Assembly (NCBI GenBank): GCA_036346395.1
Contig: CM070609.1
Span: 52,152,777 to 52,216,776, forward strand
DNA length: 64,000 nucleotides
DNA from: Hsuehochloa calcarea
Lineage: Eukaryota > Streptophyta > Magnoliopsida > Poales > Poaceae
Direction: 5' to 3'
The translations under genes and the position numbers were made by a program. Under the pieces are notes generated by a model. It was given only the letters and a program-made list of their open reading frames with translations. It was not told where the DNA came from and made no database searches. Each line of letters opens with the position of its first letter. Within the stretch, counting starts at the first letter, position 1. Positions 32,360 to 44,455 of this stretch are shown in pieces.

Positions 32360-35300
32360 TGTCGAACCCGGGAACGAAGGATCCCGAATTCTCTGTGTTC
32401 ATACACTAGTCCAGGATTTCCAGTGTACACAGTCACAAAAATGTTTATCACAAACATATCCAGCGTATATTAATAAGCATAGAGTTTATTACAAGCGGGG
32501 GTAGGAGGCCAAATAAAACATTGCGGAAGCAAATAATAATGGTAAGCCACACGATCGCCAGCAGTAAATGCGGAGGTCATTGCCTAATCGTCCTGCTCCT
32601 CACCTTACGGATAGCAGTCTTCTCTGAATAATAATATTCGAGAAGAGTGAGCACTACAAGCGTGCTATAAATTACACCAATCTGAATTTAGAATGCATGC
32701 ATAAGTTATTCAAAGGAAGGTTGTAGGGTTTATTTGCATAAATCGACCTTTTGGTTTAAATAGTTATACTAAGTTTCAAGGCACATTTTATAACTAAAAT
32801 CAGATTTAAAATTGATCATTTTATAGTGGATAACCTCCATATGAAACATGGTGATGGATACCCTCCTATCACAAGGCTACGCTTAAATTTACCACAAGGA
32901 TTAACCATCCTCAAATCATGTCCAAAGTTATTTTAAAACCAAAACAAATCTAACTTAGAGTGGCTTTGCTCGGCATGTCCATAACCGTGGACACGGCTAT
33001 TGAATAGATTTACACTCTGCAGAGGTGGTACAACTTTACCCACACGAGATAATTTGCAGTTATGTCGGCCAATGCACGCTTCCTTAGGCGTGTGACTAGG
33101 CAATTATCACAAGGCGTTTCCAATGCATTACCTCAATACCAATATGCCCGCTAAGGTTTCACTTCCATTAGGCTAACCACCTGCTGGAAACCCCCTCTTG
33201 CGCCAAGTGGGAATAAAGTCTAACCGACACCCACACAACAAAAATGGCATAAACAATACTGAGGTAGTACAAATTATTAAGCCTGGTTCTGCCCATACAG
33301 AACATGTGGTAGTACGGTGAAGCTTTTGCAAGATGCGGCTCAAAGGCCGGTCCTTAATCTACTTGGGCAACTTTCAATAAAACCACAGGTCTCGATCCTA
33401 ACGAGACGAGGCCGTGCATAAACTGCACTCCACCAGCGGTCCATGTTTGCCCAAGTATAAACCATTTTCTTTTTAATTTTCAAAGACCTTTGCAAAAGTC
33501 CACCATGACAAAGCAATGTCATAGGCTTTTTATCAATTTATGAAATTTTGGCTAAATTCTCCCAAAGTCAAATATTTCATGGTCTAAGCATTTGCTATGC
33601 ATATATTTATTTTTAAATTCATTTGACTAAGGTTACAAGGAATTGATAATACAACAATCAAATTTGGCTATACAAAGGAATTGGAATAATTAAATATTTA
33701 AAGCAGAATTTAAAATAATTAAATACAATTATGCATGCAATAATAATTTAAAAGCAGAATTAAATAATTTTAAATATTGGGGCAAAATGGTCAATGGTGT
33801 AACTTGCCTTGCTCAAATTTACAGTATTCTACTTCTTGATGAGGTCAAGCTCTCGAGTCGTCAAAATCTATCTGTGAAAATATTCCAAATTCAAGCGAAA
33901 TTCAAATGAACACAAACAAATTCAAATGAAAATTCAAATTAACTCCAAATTAAATAATTTTAGTTTAGTTGGCTAGATCTTAATTTTATACAAATTTAGG
34001 AATTTGAATCACCCAAATCGGAGTTTGTATGAAGAAATACGAGCTCTGGAAGTTTAAATCTAATTTTAATTCCAAAATCAGATTTTCCTAAATTCCCGAA
34101 TTAAATTTCTAAAGGAAAATCTATTTAATCGTCGGTGACGTCGTGACGAATTTAATTACCGATTGAAATATTTTATAACGAAAAACCTTTTGTCTCTATG
34201 CCAGTGGGCGGGTTCATGGGTAGAGTCTCTGAAATCGCTAATGTCCATCATGAGCAAGGTGCATGAAGCGGTGGCTTTGCCACTGTGTGTGACTGTGATG
34301 CACGCGAGCAAAAACCGCCGAGGTGGCGCTAAGTGGCGTCGCGGTGGCGGCCATGTGGCGGTGCCACGTCAACTCAACGGCGGCGACCTTGGTGGCGGCG
34401 GCCGCGCTGCGGCGCCACGGCGAGCCCCGGCGATGGCACGAGTAGAAGGCGGGAGCGCCGAGCACGATGCTTACCTTAATGAAGCTGGGGCGTGCGGGGA
34501 TCACGGCGGCGTGTAGAATGGCGGCGGTGGCGTTCGGTTGAGTGAGGCGCGGTGGTTCGGTGGCGCGCAGGCGAGGCGCCGGAGGCACCGCGAAGAGCGT
34601 AGCAGCGATGCTCCTGTGTGGGCGACGGCAAGCGGAGACCCAAGGGCGGTGGCGCAAATCGTCGGAGAAAGAGGTGCACGACCGTGACTTCAAACTTGGA
34701 TTGCGGCTAATGGAGCGAAGAGCGGGGCTAAGATTTGGGGTTGAGATGTGGGAAGAGAGGCCTCACCGTGCTCGTATTTATAGATGCGGAGGGTCGGGAG
34801 AAGGAGATCGGTGCGGAGACCGTTGCGGCGGGGCGTGCTTCGCGAGATTGGCGCTCGAAATTGCGGGGATGGTGGGATTAGGGCGGCGGTGATCGAGGGA
34901 TTTAAATCGCATAATGGCACGAGATCTGGGGAGAGATCTGCGGCGAGTGGAAGCTTCGTCTGTTGTCAATGGCGAGCGGCGTGTTTCACACGACGGCAGC
35001 GAGAATGGAAGGTTGAAGGCGGCGTGGCCGGGTGGTCCCACTGTCGGTGAAACAGAGCGAGGAGAGAGGCGAGGCGGCGGAGATCAACCGTTGGATGGAG
35101 ATCGAGAGGTGAGGTGATGAGTGGCGGCGGCGGTGGATCACGAAGGATGAGGCGGCGATGAGCGACGCGTGGCGTGGGTAGTGCGAGGGAGGCGGGCGGT
35201 GCGGAAGCGATCTTTGGTGCGGGATTTCAGCCCAACTCTTGTTCTTTGTTTTAAAAGATTTCCCTATTGTTTTAATTCCAGAAATTCAAATAATTCTTAG

Positions 35301-35524
35301 AAAATAATAATTAAACTTTAGAAATCATGAGAAAATTCACAGAAATTCTCTAAGGCAATTTGGATTTAAATAAAATAATTCCAACTTTTAGTTGGTAATA
35401 TATTTTGCACATAAATTATTTTAGTTTTAAAATACTTAGAGAAAAGCTTTTAAAATTTCCAGAAAATCCACAAAAATAATTAAAGTCTTATTTTTAACTG
35501 CAATTGAAATTTTGGGCTGTTACA
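32360..35524 (-). repeat. 3' LTR of G-inv
   Basis: 3165 bp, TGTAACAGCCC to GGGTTCGACA on the minus strand, aligned end to end with 40843-44005. A TATAAATA box (minus) lies at 34775-34782. The shared LTR module is at about 32975-33120, with its palindrome damaged (CTATTGAATAG near 32998). GC-rich sequence at 34300-35200 gives many chance frames; none resembles a protein. Confidence 0.9.
34775..34782 (-). promoter_or_regulatory. TATA box, G-inv 3' LTR
   Basis: TATAAATA on the minus strand, kept at 43260-43267 in the other LTR, directly downstream of a GC-rich stretch in element orientation. It is a canonical plant core promoter motif. Confidence 0.6.
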
Positions 35525-35562
35525 AACCTACCCCCCTTAAAGGGAATCTCGACCCCGAGATT
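35525..35562 (-). promoter_or_regulatory. Polypurine tract and hairpin of G-inv
   Basis: On the minus strand AATCTCG-GGGT-CGAGATT (35562-35545) precedes TCCCTTTAAGGGGGGTAGGTT, which abuts the 3' LTR. The stem core ATCTCG/CGAGAT is the same as in gypsy A and B, though the families differ. Confidence 0.75.
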
Positions 35563-36035
35563 TAGACTGGGTTAGCAAAGAGGTGGGGTTACTCGGCTCT
35601 CAAAACTTCTTCTCGCTCCCAGGTAGCTTCTTCTTCTGAATGATTGCTCCACTGAACCTTACAAGAACGAATGACTTTGCTACGGTGGCGCGTTACGCCA
35701 CATCGAGAATATTGATTGGTTGTTCCACATAGGTGAGATCTTCACGAAGATCGATACTCTCGGCAGTGTTTCTCTGTTGGTACTCGAGACATTTCTTTAA
35801 GCTGGGATACATGGAAGACATTGTGAGCAGTGATGAGATCTTGGTAGTTCAAGCGATAAGCAACTTCACCTCTTTTGCCAAAATCTTATAGGGTCAGACA
35901 AATGCAGGTGCGAGTTTTCCTTTAGTCTGAAATCTCCTCACTCCTCGGAGTGGAGTTACCCTAAGATAGACAAAATCTCCCATCTCGAAGGATAGTTCTC
36001 TCCGACGATTGTCAGCATAACTCTTTTGTCGGGAT
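35563..36035 (-). pseudogene. Integrase C-terminus and chromodomain of G-inv
   Basis: Minus-strand fragments read NVFHVSQL-like, then DLREDLTYVEQPINILDVA (about 35765-35705), which parallels the chromodomain entrance of A (DLTYREHPVRILDEA). Frames are broken on both sides, so only short blocks can be read. Confidence 0.65.
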
Positions 36036-36900
36036 TGAGTTACTTTGGACGTTCTCTTATTGCTTTTACCTTACTTTCAGCTTCTTTTATCAATTCTGGT
36101 CCAAAGAATTGGTGTTCTCCTACTTGATCCCAAAGAAGAGGGGTTCTACACTTTCTACCATACAATGCTTCGAATGGCGACATCTGCAGACTAGCTTGAA
36201 AGCTGTTGTTGTAGGAGAATTCTGCATAGGGTAAATTCTTATCGACTTCTTCCATAATCTATAGCACAAGCTCGAAGCATATCTTCGGGACTGATTAACA
36301 CGTTCGGTCGGCCATCTGCTTGGGGATGATATCTTTGTCTTTGAAGATGAGTCAGTTCCCAAAGCTTCATGTAGACTCTGCCAAAATCTTGATGTGAACT
36401 GCGAACCTCTATCAGACACGATTTTCTTGGGTATACCATGTAGACAGACGATCCTAGCCATGTACAATTCTGCTAACTTATTGCTTCTGTAAGTGGTCTT
36501 AACTGGAATAAAATGAGCCACTTTTGTTAATCGGTCAATTATCACCCAAATGGAATCACAACTGATTGGGTCCTAGGTAGTCGGTGATAAAATCCATACC
36601 AATCTCCTCCCATTTCCACTCGGGAATTGGTAATGGTTGTAACAATCCGCGAGTCTCGATGCTCTGCCTTAACACGCTGACATACATCTGGCGTGCAACA
36701 AACTCAGCGATCTCTCGCTTCATCTTGACCCACCAATACTTTTCCTTGGATCTGGTACATATTGGTACTCGGGTGGATAGAGTAAGGTGATTCATGAGCT
36801 TCTTCGAATTAGTTATGCGGTTTCATGATGTTTAGGTACACGAATCACGGTTGCCAAACCAAAGCGTGCCTGCTTCGTCTTGAGAAAATCACGGGCTTTG
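36036..36900 (-). pseudogene. Integrase of G-inv
   Basis: Readable blocks on the minus strand: WWVKMKREIAEFVARQMYV (zinc module side), LLQPLPIPEWKWEEIGMDF with the first catalytic Asp, IIDRLTKVAHFIPV, GIPKKIVSDRGSQFTSRFW with the second Asp, and AEFSYNNSFQASLQMSPFEAL. The HHCC module and the block around the catalytic Glu (ERVNQS) are in shifted frames. Function as for other gypsy integrases; this copy is broken. Confidence 0.82.
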
Positions 36901-37530
36901 CCTCTTCTCATATTCTTCATGATTTCTTTGATGTCTTCGTCTTCTATTTGTTTTTCTCGATCGACTTTGTATGGTTGGTTGGACTTCCTTGTGTTGATCT
37001 GACCTTGGTGACAATTTCAGTTCGGATGCTTTAGTTCTTCATACAACTCTGGTTGATTTTCTTGAACTAACACCGTGTTGCGATATGCCTTCCTACTCGA
37101 GCATACGCTACCACGTTGGCTTTACGGGTGATAATGAATTCCAAGGTCATAATCTTTATCGGCTCTAACCATCTTCTTTGCACGAGATTAAGATCATTTG
37201 GGTGAAGATGTATTTGAGACTCTTATGATCGTGAAAATCTCACGTGATTACCAATAAGATAATGCCGCTTGATTTTCAAAGCATGCACAATTGCCGCTAA
37301 CTCTAAATCATGAGTTGGATAATTTCCTTCATGTGGCCTTAGCGGCGAGATGCATAAGCCACAACCTTTCCTCCTGCATCGATACACATCCTAGCCCACA
37401 GGCGAGTCGTCCTGAAAACTTCAAAATCCTTACGGATATCGGTAAAACTAGCTTTGGTGCGAGACTAATCTTTTCTTGACTCTTGAAAACTATGTTCACA
37501 AGCACTTGTCCATTCAAATTTCTTTTCCTT
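36901..37530 (-). pseudogene. RNase H of G-inv, heavily degraded
   Basis: Short pieces are visible on the minus strand: a FGRLACGLGCVSMQ-like block at about 37440-37370, YASRQLRPHE-like and HDLELAAIVHALKIW-like blocks (37340-37260), and a VADALSRK-like piece near 37110. None stays in frame for more than about 60 codons. Confidence 0.6.
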
Positions 37531-38330
37531 CTTGAAGTTGAGTCATGGGTTTGGCGATCTTGGAGAAATTTTCAATGAATCTGCAGTAGTACCCGGCTAA
37601 TCAGAAAACTTCTCATACGTGATGGACTTGGGTTGCTTCCAATCCATTCTGACTTCAACCTTTGAGGGTCTCTGCAACTCCTCCTGCGACACAATGTGTC
37701 CAAGAAAAGCCACTTGGTGAGCCAAAATTCACTTTTCTTTGAGTTTGGCATAAAGTTGGTGTTCTCGAGTTTGCCCAAAATAATTCGAGATGTTTTCATG
37801 CTCTTCCATATCTCTTGAGTAGATGAGAATATCATCTATGAATACCACCACAAACTTATCCAAGAATTCCATGAACACTTTGTTCATCATATTCATGAAA
37901 TAAGCGGGGGCATTTGTTAGTCCAAATGACATCACTTTGTGAACTCGTCTGATCCATATCACGGTGGTGAAGGTCTTTGGAATATCTTACGTGCGATTTT
38001 TAGCGATGGTAGCGACCTCAAATCAATCTTGAGAAAACACTGGCTCCTTTAAGTTGATCAAGCAGATCATCTATCATAGGTAACAGGTACTTGTTTTTGA
38101 TTGTTACCTCGTTGAGTGATCTATAGTCCACACACATTCTCATACTATTGTCTTTCTTTTTGACAAATAGTTTGGAGCTCCCAAGGCGATGAACTTGGTT
38201 GAATGTAACCTTTACTCTGTAGTTCTTGACCGCTTCTTCAACTCTGCTAGATCGTTTGGCATGCAGTAGGGTCGCCGAAATTGGAGCGATCCACAGGACT
38301 AAGTCAATTAAGAACATTATGTCGGTCCGG
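37531..38330 (-). pseudogene. Reverse transcriptase of G-inv
   Basis: Minus-strand blocks include FVKKKDNSMRMCVDYRSLNE, YLLPMIDDLLDQLKGASVF, MSFGLTNAPAYFMNMMNKVF and the catalytic FIDDILIYSRDMEEH (about 37850-37805) with both Asp kept. The NAPA block is intact here, unlike in A and B. Several frameshifts separate the blocks. This is the best preserved enzyme part of G-inv. Confidence 0.83.
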
Positions 38331-38760
38331 TGGCATACGAGTAAGTCCTCGGAAAAACATCTGGATATTCTTGTACCACGGGTATATCTTCGATTTCACT
38401 TCCTTTAAAGCGGTCAAGATAGGACTTCTTTAGTAGAAGTCTTGGGATGGAACTCTCTGAAATCCCTTGTTCATTGGTGAGGTTGATAGATCTACTAGCA
38501 CAATCTATCACCTTACGATTTTTGGCAAGCGGTCCATTCCAAGAATTACGTCCAATCCTTGCGAGCATAAGACTATTAAGTTGGCGAGAAAGTTACTCGG
38601 AGATTTCAAAGGTAAGATTTGGACAGAATAGGCTAGCCCTCATTTACGAGCAGGGATTGGATTAACATGGGCTTAACTAAGGGAAGGTAGATAACCCATA
38701 TTTTCCACAAACTTATTTGACACAAAAGAATCTGAAGCTCGGAATCAAATAAAGCGATCT
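38331..38760 (-). pseudogene. Protease and linker of G-inv
   Basis: The stretch holds a LIGMDWL-like remnant followed by NRKVIDCASRSINL and then EIEDIPVVQEYPDVFP, the usual link from protease to RT in this clade. The DSG active site is not readable in a continuous frame. Confidence 0.6.
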
Positions 38761-39900
38761 TTGATCTTGAGTTGACAAGGCGTACCAAGAACAACATCCG
38801 GTCTTGCATAGGCTTCCTCTGCGGTGGCGTGATTCACACGTCCCTTCATGAATTGACCGGTGGTCTTGAGGACCCATGGGAGGCTGAAACTATGGGAGTT
38901 GGCTTGGCGGGGTGGCGATCTGCGCTTCTTGGGACACTTATTGGCATAGTGACCCAACTCGTTGCGATGAAAGCAAGTGATTCTGTGTGGAAATAAGCAG
39001 CCTGCTGGGCCGACCTCGGATGAACTACTACGAATCAGGAAGCATTTGGCGCGAGGCGGGCTGGAACTCTCGGTGTAGTAGTGCGGAATCTCCCATGGCC
39101 GAGGTGGTGAGGCCGAGAGAAAGCGAGGCTTGGGTAGTCTCTCGAGTTAAACTTACGAGCTGCCATCCTCGCTTGCGATTCTCCATTTCGATGTTTGCCT
39201 TCTGGCGTATGGCCTTATTACCAAGCTATTTGAAAGTCGGTAAAATCACGAGAAATCAAGCGAGCAGAGAGTTCGTCGTTTAATCCTTCGAAATCGCTCT
39301 TGCTGTCTTCGTCTCGGCTACATCCTCGGGGCATAGCGAGCAAGTTGGTTAAACTTATGCGGATACTCGCCAAGCGAGCGGTTTCCTTGGCGGGCGGCGA
39401 AACTCCTTCTTTTCAAGGTAATCATGCGGATGGAATGTGAGATCGCGGAAAGCTTGCATGAACTCATCCCAAGTGATTTCTTGGGCATTAGCATGGGACA
39501 TCTGAAATTATCCACCATTACGATGCGGGACCAATCAATTGATGAGAGGCAAACAAAACTCTCTCACGATCGTAATTGAGCAATATCCGGTTTCTTTCCA
39601 ATGGCCTGAGCCAATCATCTGCGTCCATGGGTTCCGTGCTACTAGAAAATGTTGGCGGACGCATCCTCATGAACTCTGACAAAGTTACTCTTGCGGGAGG
39701 TGGAGGAGCATGATAAGGTGCGGCGCTGGGTATTTCGATTCTTTGTGAAGGGATGGGCTAGCAACTCAATCGAGATGAGTCGATTGGCCATCATTTAGCG
39801 CCGATCGAGCTTGATTGGAGGAGGTGGTGGTGTTGAGCTGGGTTTTCTGATATTGGCATTCTCATTTCCTTGCCCTCTAGCACCGACACTTAGGTGCGGG
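38761..39900 (-). pseudogene. gag of G-inv with altered CCHC knuckle
   Basis: The frame at 39518-39318 carries RQGNRSLGEYPHKFNQLARYAP, a typical chromovirus Gag block. At about 38980-38935 the knuckle reads CFHRNELGHYANKCP: the second Cys of CCHC is Arg (CGC for TGC), so zinc binding would fail. Upstream (39530-39900) only scattered gag-like fragments remain. Confidence 0.72.
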
Positions 39901-40105
39901 TGGTCACCATCTGATGAACTCTTCACAGATTAGACAAGAGAGATAGGAATTATAAGAGTATAGATCTAAAATAGCCCAAATTCAACAAACACAAGACAAG
40001 AACATTTCAGCAAAATAATTTATTTTTATTTTATTAATTCATTATGGCTACTACAAAGGTTTGGTAGCTCATAATTCGCAACTAAAGGAAAAATTAAGGT
40101 CAAAT

Positions 40106-40677
40106 CTATGGTGTTATTGGGGTATAATCTGGCTCACTAGAACTAGCCTCGCCTTCCTTGTAGGAGGCCAGTTCTTGATCTGCAGTCTTCAACTTTTCTT
40201 CTGCATCTTGTAATTTTACTTGCAGGAGAGACAGCTCATCTAGTGTATTCCCGTAGGTATAATCCATGGCTCTGGCCAGATCCACCTGATGAGTGAGATC
40301 GGGACAGTCTTCATCTCTAGTTGAGCGAAAAGCACTGTCATGCCGAGTTGGGATGTGCATTGGGTAATAGTGGAACCCAGTGCCATTGAGGCGGTGATCG
40401 TAGATGTAGCGAAGTCTGCGGGTTGCTTCCCTGGCTGCATCCTGGATGCCTTCGGCGAAGGTGTCTCGTCGCATTGGGGCATCGAAGGCGTGGAAGTGCG
40501 TGTTGGCGATAGATTGGAGTAGAGGATCACCTCTACTCTCACCGTTCTGATTTCCCACCTTATACTTGTATCCTTGATCGTCGGTCTTTCTTCAAAGTCC
40601 AAGTCTTGCATCATCTTCGGAGAATGGCGCCCAATGACCAAAAAGACTCCATGGGAAATGGCATTGAACTTGACCAT
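40106..40677 (-). pseudogene. orf0 of G-inv, extra ORF upstream of gag, one frameshift
   Basis: On the minus strand ATG 40677 opens MVKFNAISHGVFLVIGRHSP and MMQDLDFEERP. Near 40585 the reading must shift one frame to continue as VGNQNGESRGDPLLQSIAN, RRDTFAEGIQDAAREATRRL and a C-terminal helix LLQVKLQDAEEKLKTADQEL, ending TAA-side at 40106. The total is about 190 residues. The last third looks like a coiled coil. It lies between primer site and gag, as orf0 does in RIRE3/RIRE8-type elements. Its function is unknown to me. It is the least damaged coding part of this element. Confidence 0.7.
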
Positions 40678-40826
40678 CTACAATTTTTTGAAAAGGAGAT
40701 GAGTTAGTAAATAATTTTTCAAGAGAAAAGTTGAGAGATGACTCCAGAAGACCAAGGTATTTTTAATTTTCAAAATAAGTCCTTAAGGGTTTGATTTCCT
40801 TCTAGGTCATGACCTACGATCGATAT

Positions 40827-40838
40827 GGCTCGATACCA
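40827..40838 (-). other. Primer-binding site of G-inv, imperfect
   Basis: On the minus strand TGGTATCGAGCC follows the LTR end by four bases. Compared with TGGTATCAGAGCC it lacks one base at the CAG. Confidence 0.7.
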
Positions 40839-40842
40839 CTTT

Positions 40843-43800
40843 TGTCGAACCCGAACGAAGGATCCCGATTCTCTGTGTTCATACACTAGTCCAGATTTCC
40901 GGTGTACAGTCACAAAAATGTTTATCACAAACATATCAGCGTATATTAATAAGCATAGAGTTTATTACAAGCTGGGTAGGAGGCCAAATAAAACATTAAG
41001 CGGAAGCAAATAATAATGGTAAGCCACGATCGCCACAGTAAATGCGGAGGTCATTGCCTAATCGTCCTGCTCCTCACCTTACGGATAGCAGTCTTCTCTG
41101 AATAATAATATTCAGAAGAGTGAGCACTACAAGCGTGCTCGCAAATTACACCCAATCTGAATTTAGAATGCATGCATAAGTTATTCAAAGGAAGGTTGTA
41201 GGGTTTATTTGCATAAATCGACCTTTTGGTTTAAATAGTTATACTAAGTTTCAAGGCACATTTTATAACTAAAATCAGATTTAAAATTGATCATTTTATA
41301 GTGGATAACCTCCATATGAAACATGGTGATGGATACCCTCCTATCACAAGGCTACCTTAAATTTACCACAAGGATTAACCATCCTCAAATCATGTCCAAA
41401 GTTATTTTAAAACCAAAAACAAATCTAACTTAGAGTGGCTTTGCTCGGCATGTCCATAGCAGTGGACACGGCTATTCGAATAGATTTACACTCTGCAGAG
41501 GTGGTACAACTTTACCCACACGAGATAATTTGCAGTTATGTAGGCCAATGCACGCTTCCTTAGGCGTGTGACTAGGCAATTATCACAAGGCGTTCCAATG
41601 CATTACCTCAATACCAATATGCGCTAAGGTTTCACTTCCATTAGGCTAACCACCTGCTGGAAACCCCCTCTTGCGCCAAGTGGGAATAAAGTCTAACCGA
41701 CACCCACACAACAAAAATGGCATAAACAATACTGAGGTAGTACAAATTATTAAGCACAGTTACGCCCATCTGAGAACATGTGGTAGTACGGTGAAGCTTT
41801 TGCAAGATCGGCTCAAAGGCGGTCCTTAATCTACTTGGGCAACTTTCAATAAAACCACAGGTCTCGATCCTAACAGACAGGCAGTGCATAAACTGCACCC
41901 ACCAACGGTCCATGTTTGCCCAAGTATAAACCATTTTCTTTTTAATTTTCAAAGACCTTTGCAAAAGTCCACCATGACAAAGCAATGTCATAGGCTTTTT
42001 ATCAATTTATGAAATTTTGGCTAAATTCTCCCAAAGTCAAATATTTCATGGTCTAAGCATTGCTATGCATATATTTATTTTAAATTCATTTGACTAAGGT
42101 TACAAGGAATTGATAATACAACAATCAAATTTGGCTATACAAAGGAATTGGAATAATTAAATATTTAAAGCAGAATTTAAAATAATTAAATACAATTATG
42201 CATGCAATAATAATTTAAAGCAGAATTAAATAATTTTAAATATTGGGGCAAAATGGTCAATGGTGTAACTTGCCTTGCTCAAATTTACGGTATTCTACTT
42301 CTTGATGAGGGTCAAGCTCTCCTGAGTCGTCAAAATCTATCTGTGAAAATATTCCAAATTCAAACAGAATTCAAATGAACACAAACAAATTCAAATGAAA
42401 ATTCAAATTAACTACAAATTAAATAATTTTAGTTTAGTTGGCTAGATCTTAATTTTATACAAATTTAGGAATTTGAATCACCCAAATCGGAGTTTGTATG
42501 AAGAAATACGAGCTCCTGGAAGTTTAAATCTAATTTTAATTCCAAAATCAGGATTTTCCTAAATTCCCGAATTAAATTTCTAAAGGAAAATCTATTTAAT
42601 GCGTCAGCTGACGTCAGCGGCCGAATTTAATTACCGATTGAAATATTTTATAACAGAAAAACCTTTTGTCTCTATGACAGGTGGGCCCGGGTTCATGGAC
42701 CGAGTCTACGAAATCGCTAATGTCCATCATGAACCGGGTGCATGAAACAGTGGCTTTGCCACCTGTGTGTGACACGCGGTACGCCACGCGGGCAAAAACC
42801 GCTGAGGTGGCGCTAAGTGGCGTCGCGGTGGCGGCCATGTGGCGGTGCCACGTCAACTCAACGGCGGCGACCTTCGGTGACGGGCGCGCCGGCGCTGCGC
42901 GCCACGGCGAGCCCTGGCGATGGCACGAGTAGAGAGAGCGGGGAACGCTGAGCACGATGCTTACCTTAATGAAGGCTGGGGCGTGCGGCGATCACCGCGG
43001 CGTGTAGAATAAGCGGCGGTGGCGTTCGGTTGAGTGGCGCGGTGGTTCCGGCGCGCTTGGCGGCGCTGGAGGCACCGCGAAGAGCGTAGCAGCGATGCTC
43101 CTGTGTGGACGCACGGCGGAGACCCAGGGCGGTGGCGCAAATCGTCGGAGAAGAGGTGCACGACCGTGGCTTCAAACTTGGATTGCGGCTAATGGAGACG
43201 AAGAGCGGGGCTAAGATTTGGGGGTTGAGATGTGGGAAGAGAGGGCCTCACCGTGCTCGTATTTATAGGTACGGAGGGGGTCGGGAGAAGGAGATCGGGT
43301 GCGGAGACCGTTGCGGCGGGGCGTGCTTCCGGCGAGATTAGCGCTTCGAAATTGCGGGGATGGCGGGATTGGGGCGGCGGTGATCGAGGATTTAAATCGC
43401 ATAATGGCACGAGATACGGGAGAGATCGCGGCCGAGTGGAAGCTTCGTCATTGTCAATGGCGGAGCGGCGTGTTTCAGCGACGGCGAATGGAAGGTTGAA
43501 GACGCCAGCGTGGCCGGGTGGTCCCACAGCCGGTGAAAGCAGGCGAGGAGAGAGAGGCGGGGGCGGAGATCAACCGTTGGATGGAGATCGAGAGGTGAGG
43601 TGATGAGTGGGCGGCGGTGGATCACGAAGGATGAGGCGCGATGAGCGGCAGCGTGGCGGTAGTGCGAGGGAGGCGGGCGGTCTTGGAAGCGATCTTTGGT
43701 CTGCGGGATTTCATTAACTCATTTCTTTGTTTTAAAAGATTTCCCTATTGTTTTAATTCCAGAAATTCAAATAATTCTTAGAAAATAATAATTAAACTTT

Positions 43801-44005
43801 AGAAATCATGAGAAAATTCACAGAAATTCTCTAAGGCAATTTGGATTTAAATAAAATAATTCCAACTTTTAGTTGGTAATATATTTTGCACATAAATTAT
43901 TTTAGTTTTAAAATACTTAGAGAAAAGCTTTTAAAATTTCCAGAAAATCCACAAAAATAATTAAAGTCTTATTTTTAACTGCAATTGAAATTTTGGGCTG
44001 TTACA
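40843..44005 (-). repeat. 5' LTR of G-inv
   Basis: 3163 bp, near identical to 32360-35524. TATAAATA (minus) is at 43260-43267, and the shared module with intact CTATTCGAATAG at 41472-41483. Differences from its partner are small indels, many at CAG, CTG or CG. It has no gene; the GC-rich part (42600-43700) gives only chance frames. Confidence 0.9.
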
Positions 44006-44010
44006 ATGAG
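44006..44010 (+). repeat. Right target duplication of G-inv (ATGAG)
   Basis: Exact partner of 32355-32359. Copia-1 gag resumes directly after it. Confidence 0.92.
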
Positions 44011-44455
44011 CGCTTTGAGAACCATTAGAGGAGTCCTTTCACCTGCTGTACTCTCTAGAGTCAGGCAGCCTGTTTTTCGTACTACACATAGGCCTAGGTT
44101 CGTAGAGAACTTCATTGACTCTTTTGGTGGGTCTAGGCAGCATTCTGGTTTAGGATATTGTGAGGAGAAACCACGGGTAGCATCTAGACAGGGGGAGTAT
44201 CGATCTTTTGGTAGGTCGTTTCGGAGAGGTCTAGGTGGTTCTCGTGTGCATGCTTATGATTGTGTTCCTAATCATTTTACTGCTGCTTCTACTGTTGTTC
44301 CCAGGCATCGTGCGTCTCAGTACTAGATTCCTAGATCTTTTATCACTAACCCCAGTACTGAGACACAGATGTTTTCTGCTTGTGCTTTTTAGGTCCGTCG
44401 TGCGAGGAAGAAGGACATATGGCCTGTTGACTCCGGGTGTTCTCGACACTTGACT
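44011..44455 (+). pseudogene. Copia-1 Gag C-terminal basic linker and protease start
   Basis: The frame from 44011 gives an Arg-rich stretch (RQPVFRTTHRPRF, GRSFRRGLGGSRV) to a TAG at about 44325, then PVDSGCSRHLTGDS at 44420-44460 with the aspartic protease DSG. The basic stretch probably contacts RNA. One stop and a frame change separate the linker from the protease. Confidence 0.75.

Larger units (their letters stand above)
32360..44005 (-). mobile_element. G-inv, RIRE3-like gypsy element, complete structure, minus strand
   Basis: An 11.6-kb Ty3/gypsy element with LTRs 40843-44005 (5') and 32360-35524 (3'), near identical, and a 5.3-kb interior. On the minus strand the order is primer site, an extra ORF (orf0), gag, protease, RT, RNase H, integrase, chromodomain, hairpin, polypurine tract, LTR. 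An ORF upstream of gag and LTRs near 3.2 kb resemble rice RIRE3/RIRE8-type elements; that link is from memory of the family. The interior after orf0 is full of indels, although the LTR pair says the insertion is recent. Confidence 0.88.

Noticed and set aside
34163..35117. Several Arg/Ala-rich frames of 70-150 codons in the G-inv LTR (also 42600-43600)
   Set aside because: They lie in the GC-rich part of the LTR, differ by frameshifts between the two LTRs, and show no domain.
36584..36790. Plus-strand frames within the G-inv interior (for example 36584-36790 and 38772-39283)
   Set aside because: They are antisense shadows of integrase and gag on the minus strand.
32360..44005. Two independent solo LTRs instead of one G-inv element
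   Set aside because: The stretch between them holds primer site, gag-pol blocks in order and a polypurine tract in the matching orientation, and a single ATGAG duplication flanks the whole.
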